A stretch of 6,143 nucleotides of DNA from an uncultured Bacteroidota bacterium (GTDB lineage Bacteria; Bacteroidota; Bacteroidia; Flavobacteriales; Flavobacteriaceae), in NCBI GenBank assembly GCA_903888655.1, contig CAISUR010000263.1, positions 1 through 6,143 of the forward strand, written 5' to 3'. Shown here piece by piece: positions 1-5,855 of the stretch. Made by a program: the position numbers and the translations under genes. Below the pieces are notes generated by a model. That model saw only the letters and a program-made list of their open reading frames with translations, did not search any database and had not been told where the DNA came from. The first letter of the stretch is position 1; each line of letters starts with the position of its first letter.

Positions 1-38
1 CCTGTTAGCAGTAAAATAAAAAATATTCTAATATTCAT
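1..38 (-). CDS. Start of a secreted or membrane protein, cut by the window edge
   Basis: Reading leftward from an ATG at 38, the frame is open to the edge and gives MNIRIFFILLLTG. This is a short N-terminus with one Arg followed by a hydrophobic run, as expected at the start of a signal peptide or lipoprotein signal. A second in-frame ATG at 47 would add MLI in front; 38 is preferred because it puts the basic residue closer to the start, but the choice is open. A TATCTTTG promoter element lies just upstream (60-67), and a weak recR terminator lies before that, so the gene is probably transcribed on its own rather than with recR. Too little is present to name a family. That it is a gene at all is inferred from the promoter, the start and the hydrophobic pattern together. 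Confidence 0.55.
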   Translation of the reverse strand, partial: MNIRIFFILLLT

Positions 39-59
39 TATTAACATTAATTTAGCAAA

Positions 60-67
60 CAAAGATA
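60..67 (-). promoter_or_regulatory. Bacteroidota -7 promoter element for the left-edge gene
   Basis: The minus strand reads TATCTTTG, a full match to the Bacteroidota -7 consensus TAnnTTTG. It lies 12 nt before the ATG at 47 and 21 nt before the ATG at 38. No TTG is seen at the usual -33 distance, so the match rests on the -7 element and its position alone. Confidence 0.5.
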
Positions 68-82
68 GTTTTTCAAACGTAA

Positions 83-108
83 AATAAAAAAAGATATCAC
101 TTTATCTC
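83..108 (-). terminator. Weak intrinsic terminator after recR
   Basis: Directly after the recR stop, the minus strand reads AGATA, a 6-nt loop (AAGTGA), then TATCT running into an uninterrupted T tract. The stem is only 5 bp and AT-rich, and can be extended by a G-T pair and A-T pairs. The T tract is the stronger part of the evidence. It would separate recR from the gene at the left edge. Confidence 0.35.
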
Positions 109-729
109 TTAATTATTTTGCATTGAACTTTCAAAAGGAACTCTTTGTAAAATACTCCTACCTAAAGTAATTTCATCGGCATACTCTAATTCATCTCCTA
201 CCGCTATACCTCTTGCGATTGTTGACATTTTTATTTTATATTCTTTTATCTGTTTATAGATGTAAAAATTTGTTGTATCACCCTCCATCGTTGAGCTCAA
301 TGCAAAAATAATCTCCTCAATTATTTCTAATTTTATTTTTTCAACCAGCGAAATGATATTTAGTTGACTAGGTCCAACCCCATCAATGGGCGAAATTTTT
401 CCGCCAAGAACATGATAAATCCCTTTAAACTGATTGGTGTTTTCAATTGCCATAACATCGCGAACATCTTCAACGACACATATTATTTTATGGTTTCTCG
501 ATTGATTATTACAAATTTCACAAACTTCAACATCTGATATATTGTGACAACTTTTACAAAATTTTATTTCATCCCGCATTGAAGTTAATGCTTGAGATAA
601 AAAGTGTGTTTGTTCCACTGGTTGTTTTAATAAATGTAAAACCAATCGCAAGGCCGTTCGCTTTCCAATTCCGGGCAGTTGTGCTATTTCGTTTACCGCT
701 TTTTCGAGAAGTTTTGATGAAAATTCCAT
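109..729 (-). CDS. recR: Recombination mediator protein RecR
   Basis: RecR works with RecO (and RecF) to load RecA onto SSB-coated single-stranded DNA during gap repair. The product is 206 residues, close to the usual 200. An N-terminal helix-hairpin-helix includes LPGIGKRTALR (18-28). A four-cysteine zinc finger follows at C58, C61, C70 and C73 with CxxC-x8-CxxC spacing. The TOPRIM domain starts near residue 81 with VVED (85-88), continues through GGKISPIDGVGP (109-120) and TMEGDTT (147-153), and ends in the conserved GDELEYADEITLGRS region (178-192). The frame is open 11 codons further, to an ATG at 762, but the start at 729 is preferred: it gives the family N-terminus, and a promoter at 734-762 places the upstream ATG outside the transcript. 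All key residues are present and the gene looks intact. It is divergent from the symporter gene. Confidence 0.97.
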   Translation of the reverse strand: MEFSSKLLEKAVNEIAQLPGIGKRTALRLVLHLLKQPVEQTHFLSQALTSMRDEIKFCKSCHNISDVEVCEICNNQSRNHKIICVVEDVRDVMAIENTNQFKGIYHVLGGKISPIDGVGPSQLNIISLVEKIKLEIIEEIIFALSSTMEGDTTNFYIYKQIKEYKIKMSTIARGIAVGDELEYADEITLGRSILQRVPFESSMQNN

Positions 730-733
730 TTGG

Positions 734-762
734 CAAAGGTAATTAATTAGAAAATTTATCAA
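734..762 (-). promoter_or_regulatory. recR promoter (-33 TTG, 18-nt spacer, -7 TACCTTTG)
   Basis: On the minus strand a TTG (760-762) is followed after 18 nt by TACCTTTG (734-741), matching the Bacteroidota promoter form TTG plus TAnnTTTG. Only four bases (CCAA) separate the -7 element from the recR ATG at 729. If transcription starts at the usual distance, the message has no leader or almost none. This also decides the recR start, since the in-frame ATG at 762 lies inside the -33 element. Confidence 0.7.
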
Positions 763-806
763 TTAGATAACGTGATGATTTTATTTCAGATTTTCAATTT
801 TCTTTA

Positions 807-832
807 AACTTACAACTTCTAACTTCTAACTT
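807..832. repeat. Short tandem heptamer, unit AACTTCT
   Basis: Two perfect AACTTCT units (814-820 and 821-827) are followed by a partial unit, AACTT (828-832), and preceded by a diverged unit, AACTTAC (807-813), giving about 3.7 copies. The array ends 6 bp before the -7-like element of the symporter gene and so covers its -33 region. Whether it affects transcription or is a neutral microsatellite cannot be told from one sequence. Confidence 0.65.
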
Positions 833-837
833 TTTTC

Positions 838-845
838 TATTTTAG
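838..845 (+). promoter_or_regulatory. Probable -7 element of the symporter gene
   Basis: TATTTTAG matches TAnnTTTG at all but one fixed position (A for T). It lies 19 nt before the symporter ATG, a sensible leader length. No TTG occurs at the expected -33 spacing, which is instead occupied by the heptamer repeat. This is a weak call made mainly on position. Confidence 0.35.
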
Positions 846-864
846 CCTAAATAAATATAAAACT

Positions 865-2361
865 ATGTCACCAATAGCTATTTTAACTTTAATCATTGTT
901 TATTTCGGGTTATTGATTTTGATATCAACTATTGTAAGCAAGAAAAGTTCGGATAACAATACTTTTTTTAAAGCCAATAAAAACTCCAAATGGTATTTAG
1001 TAGCTTTCGGAATGATTGGAACTGCCATTTCTGGAATTACCTTTATTTCAGTTCCTGGTGAAGTTGGAAATCCCGATTTACAATTCAAATATTTTCAGTT
1101 TGTAATCGGCTGTGCCATCGGTTTTATAATAGTTGCCAAAGTACTGCTCCCTTTGTATTACCGAATGAATTTAACCTCCATATACGGATATATAGAACTG
1201 CGTTTGGGAATAGTGAGTTATAAAACTGCTGCAATTATCTTCCTGGTTGGAAGAACTATTGGCTCTGCTTTTAGATTGTATCTAGTTATTTTTGTATTAC
1301 AGCGTTATGTATTTGATTATTATAATGTTCCCTTTGCAATCACGGTATTAATCTCATTAGCTTTAATATTTGCGTACACCTATCGTGGCGGATTAAAAAC
1401 TATAATTATTACCGATTCTTTGCAAACATTCTTCTTAATCTCTTCCGTTTTTTTAACGATATATTTTATTTGTAACAGTTTAGATTATTCAGTGATTGAT
1501 GCTTTTGAAGCAGTAAAAAACAGCAATTACTCAAGAGTATTTTTCTTTAATGATTATTTTAAGGACACTTATTTTTGGAAACAACTATTTGGAGGAATAT
1601 TTATAACTATTGCTACCGTGGGATTAGACCAAGATTTAATGCAAAAGAATTTGAGTTGCAAAAATATTGCTGAAGCTCAAAAAAACATGTTTACCTTTAC
1701 GGCAGTTTTTGTATTAATAAATATATTCTTTTTAAGTGTAGGGGCTTTGTTATATCTGTATGCAACTAAAAACGGAATTGATGCACCTTTAGTTAATAAT
1801 GTGCCGCGAACCGACTTACTATTTCCTGAAATTGCTATCCATCATTTAAGTATTATTCCTACAATTGTTTTCTTATTAGGATTAACCGCAGCAACATTTG
1901 CAACAACCGATAGTGCTTTAACGGCTTTAACAACTTCATTTTGTGTTGATTTTTTAGATATGGATAAATCCGAAAATCAAAACAAACCAAATATCGTTAG
2001 AACAAGACATTTGGTGCATGTGGGTTTTTCACTACTAATGTTTGTCGTAATTGTAATTTTTAATACCATAAATGATAGATCGGTTGTAGATATGGTTTTT
2101 AGAATTGCATCGTATACTTATGGTCCTCTTTTGGGACTTTACGGCTTCGGATTATTTGTAAAAACCAAAACCGTTAAAGATCATTTCGTTCCTCTAATAT
2201 GTCTAATTGCACCTGCTATATGTTTATATCTGAATATAAACTCTAAATTGTTGTTTGGAAATTATACAATTGGAAATGAATTAATCGTCGTAAATGGACT
2301 AATAACCTTTTTGGGATTATTAGCAATTAGCAAACCAGCGACTACTCAAACCAAGTTTTAA
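865..2361 (+). CDS. Sodium:solute symporter family (SSS) transporter
   Basis: This is a 498-residue inner-membrane protein with about 13 hydrophobic segments, the usual number for the SSS family (LeuT fold, relatives of PutP and vSGLT), whose members couple Na+ entry to solute uptake. The first segment is at about 3-23. The second, at about 44-62 (GMIGTAISGITF), matches the broken core helix that helps form the Na+ and substrate sites. The family signature GLDQDLMQK is at 253-261. The core helix carrying the Na2 site reads AATFATTDSALTALTTSF (342-359). By my alignment A343, A346 and T347 correspond to vSGLT A361, S364 and S365, so one expected serine is replaced by alanine. The substrate cannot be read from the sequence. 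No Shine-Dalgarno site is visible; the ATG follows an A-rich leader. The 3' end overlaps the convergent CoA-binding gene by 4 nt. Confidence 0.93.
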   Translation: MSPIAILTLIIVYFGLLILISTIVSKKSSDNNTFFKANKNSKWYLVAFGMIGTAISGITFISVPGEVGNPDLQFKYFQFVIGCAIGFIIVAKVLLPLYYRMNLTSIYGYIELRLGIVSYKTAAIIFLVGRTIGSAFRLYLVIFVLQRYVFDYYNVPFAITVLISLALIFAYTYRGGLKTIIITDSLQTFFLISSVFLTIYFICNSLDYSVIDAFEAVKNSNYSRVFFFNDYFKDTYFWKQLFGGIFITIATVGLDQDLMQKNLSCKNIAEAQKNMFTFTAVFVLINIFFLSVGALLYLYATKNGIDAPLVNNVPRTDLLFPEIAIHHLSIIPTIVFLLGLTAATFATTDSALTALTTSFCVDFLDMDKSENQNKPNIVRTRHLVHVGFSLLMFVVIVIFNTINDRSVVDMVFRIASYTYGPLLGLYGFGLFVKTKTVKDHFVPLICLIAPAICLYLNINSKLLFGNYTIGNELIVVNGLITFLGLLAISKPATTQTKF

Positions 2362-2723
2362 TATTGATTAGTAGTCAATAAAACCAGTGTGCAAGCCTCT
2401 TCTACCTTAATGTTGTTGGATTTCAAAAGTTGATAAAACTCTGGGTTTTCTGTTCCAGGATTAAAAATAACACGCTTAGGTTTGGTTTCTAAAATATAAT
2501 TGTAGAAATCTCGCTGACGCAAAGGATTCAAATATAAAGTTACAGTATCAATATTTTTTAAAGGGATATTTTTAGTTCTAATGGAAACTCCTGCAACTTC
2601 TCCTTGGTTTTGCCCAACTGCCATAACAGAATGTCCTTTTTCAACTAACATGGAAATGGCTTTAAAAGCATATCTTTCTGGTTTTGTTGAAGCTCCAAGC
2701 ACTAAGGTTTTCTTATTTTTCAT
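2358..2723 (-). CDS. CoA-binding domain protein (YccU-type)
   Basis: This is a complete 121-residue cytoplasmic protein made of a single Rossmann-type CoA-binding domain (CoA_binding_2 family, like the CoA-binding half of succinyl-CoA synthetase alpha). Near the N-terminus VLGAS-TKPERYA (8-19) is the nucleotide-binding turn. TLYLNP (62-67), RVIFNPGTENPE (84-95) and EACTLVLL (109-116) are the other conserved blocks of the family. No catalytic domain is attached, and the physiological role of these small stand-alone proteins is not established. The start at 2723 is supported by the family N-terminus and by a -7 element four bases upstream. The gene converges on the symporter gene, sharing TTAA as stop, and diverges from the MarC gene. 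Confidence 0.92.
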   Translation of the reverse strand: MKNKKTLVLGASTKPERYAFKAISMLVEKGHSVMAVGQNQGEVAGVSIRTKNIPLKNIDTVTLYLNPLRQRDFYNYILETKPKRVIFNPGTENPEFYQLLKSNNIKVEEACTLVLLTTNQY

Positions 2724-2727
2724 TTGC

Positions 2728-2735
2728 CAAAATTA
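2728..2735 (-). promoter_or_regulatory. -7 promoter element of the CoA-binding protein gene
   Basis: The minus strand reads TAATTTTG, a full match to TAnnTTTG, followed by GCAA and then the ATG. The 4-nt distance to the start codon is the same as at recR, which suggests another leaderless or nearly leaderless message. No TTG is visible at -33, so the promoter is less complete than that of recR or MarC. Confidence 0.5.
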
Positions 2736-2758
2736 GTGAATATGTTTTTATTTTAACC

Positions 2759-2786
2759 TTGTACTTTTATTCTTTATCTATCTTTG
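2759..2786 (+). promoter_or_regulatory. MarC-family gene promoter (TTG, 17-nt spacer, TATCTTTG)
   Basis: A TTG at 2759-2761 is followed after 17 nt by TATCTTTG (2779-2786), the best Bacteroidota-type promoter in the window. It predicts a leader of about 24 nt before the ATG at 2814. The in-frame TTG at 2784 is part of the -7 element and so cannot be the translation start of a transcript from this promoter. The upstream part overlaps the region where the -33 of the divergent CoA-binding gene would lie. Confidence 0.75.
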
Positions 2787-2813
2787 CACGATAATAATAC
2801 TATTTACGAAAAA

Positions 2814-3449
2814 ATGACTGTTTTTTTTAATACATTTCTCATATTATTAGGTGGTTTATTCTCTGTTTTAAATCCAATTGGTGTTATTCCTTTTTTTGTT
2901 GGATTAACACAAGATTATAATAAATCAGAGCGTTCAAGAGTTTCTTTTTGGACGGCAATTAATGTTGGGATAATTTTATTAATTTCTTTTTTTGCTGGTG
3001 AATATGTATTACGTTTTTTCGGAATTACCATTTCAGCATTGCGAATAGCTGGAGGAATACTAATTGCAAGTTCAGGATTTGGCTTGCTAAATGCCAATCC
3101 TAAAAAGAGAAAAGGGATTAGTAAAGAAGTAGAAGAAGATTTACAAAACCGAAATTCAATTGCGCTAACACCACTTGCTATGCCAATGCTTGCCGGACCA
3201 GGTTCTATATCATTATTGATTGCATTCAACCAAGATCACACTAGCACTTTAGAAATTTTAGCGTCTTCATTTTCAATCATTATTGTGTCACTTTTGATAT
3301 TTTTGATTTTAAGAAGTGCTCATTATTTGGCAAAATATTTAGGTGCTTCAGGAATTGTAGCTATTTCTAGAATTGTTGGTTTTTTGACTGTAGCCATTGG
3401 AATCCAATATATCATCAGTTCAGTTTTGACAATAATTAGAGGAATTTAA
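2814..3449 (+). CDS. MarC family integral membrane protein
   Basis: This is a 211-residue inner-membrane protein with six predicted membrane segments at roughly 4-25, 44-64, 69-90, 118-137, 150-170 and 188-208, and a charged loop at 93-117. The pattern is two repeats of three helices, each opening with a conserved proline motif: NPIG (20-23) in the first and PLAMPMLAGPG (120-130) in the second, both hallmarks of the MarC/YchE/YhgN family. The family was once linked to multiple antibiotic resistance, but that role is not supported for MarC itself and its substrate is unknown. The length is typical. The ATG at 2814 is chosen over an in-frame TTG at 2784 because that TTG sits inside the promoter and the extra residues (HDNNTIYEK) are hydrophilic and not like the family N-terminus. 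It appears to be a single-gene transcript ending at the hairpin at 3602-3629. Confidence 0.92.
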   Translation: MTVFFNTFLILLGGLFSVLNPIGVIPFFVGLTQDYNKSERSRVSFWTAINVGIILLISFFAGEYVLRFFGITISALRIAGGILIASSGFGLLNANPKKRKGISKEVEEDLQNRNSIALTPLAMPMLAGPGSISLLIAFNQDHTSTLEILASSFSIIIVSLLIFLILRSAHYLAKYLGASGIVAISRIVGFLTVAIGIQYIISSVLTIIRGI

Positions 3450-3601
3450 AAATGATTTAAATCTGTAAAAACTCATTATCACATAATATATTTTCAAGCA
3501 ATTTCTATCAAAAAACTATTCCGAAAGGTTGGTAAATAATTTATTATTAAAGTTTGTTTTCATTTTAATTAACTACATTATCAAAAGTAGTATTAAACGA
3601 A

Positions 3602-3629
3602 AAAATCCCGAACAACTGCTCGGGATTTT
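3602..3629. terminator. Bidirectional intrinsic terminator between MarC and the isomerase gene
   Basis: A 10-bp perfect inverted repeat, AAAATCCCGA (3602-3611) and TCGGGATTTT (3620-3629), flanks an 8-nt loop. The GC-rich core is TCCCGA/TCGGGA. T-rich sequence follows the stem on both strands, so it can stop transcripts from both sides. It is 22 bp from the isomerase stop and about 150 bp from the MarC stop. The 150 bp between MarC and the hairpin is AT-rich and shows no gene. Confidence 0.85.
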
Positions 3630-3650
3630 ATATTTATGTTTAAAAATCTA

Positions 3651-5747
3651 TTAGTAAAATTCTAATCTATTGTCATCAATTTTAGCATCTGACTTCAAGG
3701 CTGGGAAAACTCTACCCGAAGCTTGAGCAGAATTTGCTTTTAACTTCTTAACATAATCATCATAGTTTGACAATTTAGGCGCTTTAGTTACGGATTTTGT
3801 CATTACTACATAGACACCAGAATTTCCTTCAACTGGAGCAGACAACTTATTAGGAGCAGTAGCAAAAGCAGCACCAACTACTTTAGGCTCTGCACCTACA
3901 TTTACTAAACCAGAATTTTCAACAGAGGCTGCAGGCGCATTTTGAATAGTTGTTGCATTAGCTTTAGCAATTGCATCTAATGAACTACCTTTCATTTTTG
4001 CCTTAATTTTCTCTGCTTTCTTTTTATTTTTAATAATTCCTTCTACTGAAGGCTTTGCATCCTCGACTGTCATTAATCCTTTTTCATTGATTTTTTTCAA
4101 ACGAGCAATGATATTTCCAACATTAACTACTTCAAATCGTTTAACATCACCAACATTAGTATCTTTAGTATATGCCCATTTAATAATTTGTCTTTGGTTT
4201 CCAGCGGCACCAAAAGATTCATCCATTGCCTTGGCTTTAATAGCAGGATTTACAGTCAATTTTGCTTTTTTAGCAACAGCCACAAAATCTTTATTCTTGT
4301 TAGCGTCCATTTCAAATTGTGTAGCTTTGGTATACACTTCATTAGAAGTAGCTTCGGAAGGTTCAATTTTTTGTGCAACTGTAGCCAAACGAATTGCATC
4401 TTGTTTATCAGTCACATTGATAATATGATATCCAAATTCTGATTCAACTAAGCCAATTTTTCCAACAGGATTGTTAAAAACAAAATCATTGAATGGTTTT
4501 ACCATTTTACCTGGTTCAAAATAACCCAAATCACCACCTTGTTGTGCAGAAGAATCATCAGAATTTGTTAGTGCCAACATCATGAAACTGCCTGGATTCG
4601 CTTGTGCTTGAGCCAATAATGTTTCGGCTTTGGCTTTGGCTTGCTCTTTAGTTCTTTTTTCTTTTTTGTTAGGTACTTTGGTCCCTTCCCAACTAATTAA
4701 AATATGACTTGCTTTAGCTTTCGCACCAGCTTTTCTTCCCATTGCTTTAGAAAGACAATAGTATTTTCCGTTTATGTATGGACCATAAATTTCACCAGCA
4801 GGTAAATTAAATAATTTATCAGCATGTTCTGCTGGTAAATCTTGTTTGGTTACATAAGTAGAATCATAAGGCTTGTCAGAATTAGCTCCAACAAATTCCG
4901 CCACATTTTTAGCTGATTTAAAACTTGGAATTGTATCGTATTTTCCATCTTTAAACTCCACTCTTCCAGTTAATAATCCGGTGATTTTAGCTTTTATTTC
5001 TTCTTCGTCTTTTGCTGAAGGTTTGTCTTCAATTACCACGTATTCAATCTCGCGAGTTTCTTCTGATTTGAATTTTTTCTCATTTTTTTTCATGTAATCC
5101 AAAACATCAGCATCGGTAACTTTTACATCGCTGTCTTTAATTGTTGAATATAAAACCGAAACATAATCAAAATTTACTTTATCAGCTTCCAATCTATATT
5201 TAAATTTTCCATCAGCATTAGTAACGTACATACCCGCCTTAATCATGGTGCTGTAAATTTGAAATTTAGAGTTCACTTCAGCATCAGTTTGTCTATCTTG
5301 AAACGCTTTGGCTTGTTCAGGATTTGACTTGAAAAAGTCTTTAAATTTAGCCAAATCAAATTTTCCTAATTGGTTTAAGAATTGAGGGTTCTGACCAATA
5401 TTTGGGTCTTTTTTAAAAACTTCAATAATATTATTTTCGCTAGTACGAATTCCTGCTTTTTCAAATTGATCTGTAAATAATGCCAACGCAATCTCTTGAT
5501 CCCAAACCTGATTAGCGGCTTGTGTTTGAGTAGTTGAGCGCCCATTTTGACCATTCTTTTCAGCATTGGCTACCTTAATTCTAAATTGATCAAATGAAAC
5601 GTCTTTTCCATTAATACTTCCAACGTTTTTAGATTGACTTCTCATACCTTTTGTAAACAAATCTTGAACCACAAAAGCTAATAAAGCAAATCCAATAGCT
5701 AATAAAAGTAATCCAGAACGTTTTCTAATTTTTTGTAAAACTGCCAT
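3651..5747 (-). CDS. ppiD: Membrane-anchored periplasmic peptidyl-prolyl isomerase (PpiD/SurA type)
   Basis: The 698-residue product has the PpiD layout: a short basic N-terminus, one membrane anchor (about 12-31), then a large periplasmic part that helps fold exported proteins. A SurA-N-like chaperone region spans roughly 35-200. A parvulin domain lies at about 343-446 with an intact active site: H348 in SHIL, D398 in SDDSSA (place of Pin1 Cys113), GGDLGYF (404-410), M415, F419, and H441 in GYHII. A stretch at 230-335 looks like a second, degenerate parvulin domain without these motifs. The C-terminal 130 residues are Lys- and Ala-rich and end in DNRLEFY. E. coli PpiD is 623 residues, so this one is longer. 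The ATG at 5747 fits the anchor. The symbol ppiD reflects domain layout; orthology to the E. coli gene is not shown. The upstream neighbour is the CorC-like gene, 108 bp away on the same strand. Confidence 0.92.
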   Translation of the reverse strand: MAVLQKIRKRSGLLLLAIGFALLAFVVQDLFTKGMRSQSKNVGSINGKDVSFDQFRIKVANAEKNGQNGRSTTQTQAANQVWDQEIALALFTDQFEKAGIRTSENNIIEVFKKDPNIGQNPQFLNQLGKFDLAKFKDFFKSNPEQAKAFQDRQTDAEVNSKFQIYSTMIKAGMYVTNADGKFKYRLEADKVNFDYVSVLYSTIKDSDVKVTDADVLDYMKKNEKKFKSEETREIEYVVIEDKPSAKDEEEIKAKITGLLTGRVEFKDGKYDTIPSFKSAKNVAEFVGANSDKPYDSTYVTKQDLPAEHADKLFNLPAGEIYGPYINGKYYCLSKAMGRKAGAKAKASHILISWEGTKVPNKKEKRTKEQAKAKAETLLAQAQANPGSFMMLALTNSDDSSAQQGGDLGYFEPGKMVKPFNDFVFNNPVGKIGLVESEFGYHIINVTDKQDAIRLATVAQKIEPSEATSNEVYTKATQFEMDANKNKDFVAVAKKAKLTVNPAIKAKAMDESFGAAGNQRQIIKWAYTKDTNVGDVKRFEVVNVGNIIARLKKINEKGLMTVEDAKPSVEGIIKNKKKAEKIKAKMKGSSLDAIAKANATTIQNAPAASVENSGLVNVGAEPKVVGAAFATAPNKLSAPVEGNSGVYVVMTKSVTKAPKLSNYDDYVKKLKANSAQASGRVFPALKSDAKIDDNRLEFY

Positions 5748-5779
5748 TTCTATATATGTTAATTTTTTATTTCAGTTTG

Positions 5780-5787
5780 CGAAAATA
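5780..5787 (-). promoter_or_regulatory. Possible -7 element of the isomerase gene
   Basis: The minus strand reads TATTTTCG, one mismatch from TAnnTTTG, 32 nt before the isomerase ATG. No -33 TTG is visible at a proper distance. The 108-bp gap to the CorC-like gene leaves room for a promoter, and no other candidate in the gap fits better; read-through from the upstream gene is also possible. Confidence 0.4.
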
Positions 5788-5855
5788 CAATTATCTATGA
5801 AATATTTATAGTTGTTGTGTTATATTTTACGATAAAAAAGTATTTTTTTTTATTT

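Noticed and set aside
900..1088. Minus-strand 62-residue reading frame inside the symporter gene
   Set aside because: It lies fully antisense to a well-supported conserved gene, has no promoter or family signal, and is explained as a shadow frame. The same holds for the frames at 2915-3229, 4087-4428, 4188-4442, 4873-5097 and 5375-5566.
4622..4647. Repeated GGCTTT units in the isomerase gene
   Set aside because: They encode an AKAKAE-type alanine-lysine helix in the parvulin domain; codon-level repetition explains them.
5832..5853. AT-only inverted repeat after the CorC-like gene as a terminator
   Set aside because: ATAAAAAA pairs with TTTTTTAT around a 6-nt loop, but the stem has no GC pair and would arise easily in such AT-rich sequence. 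Too weak to call.
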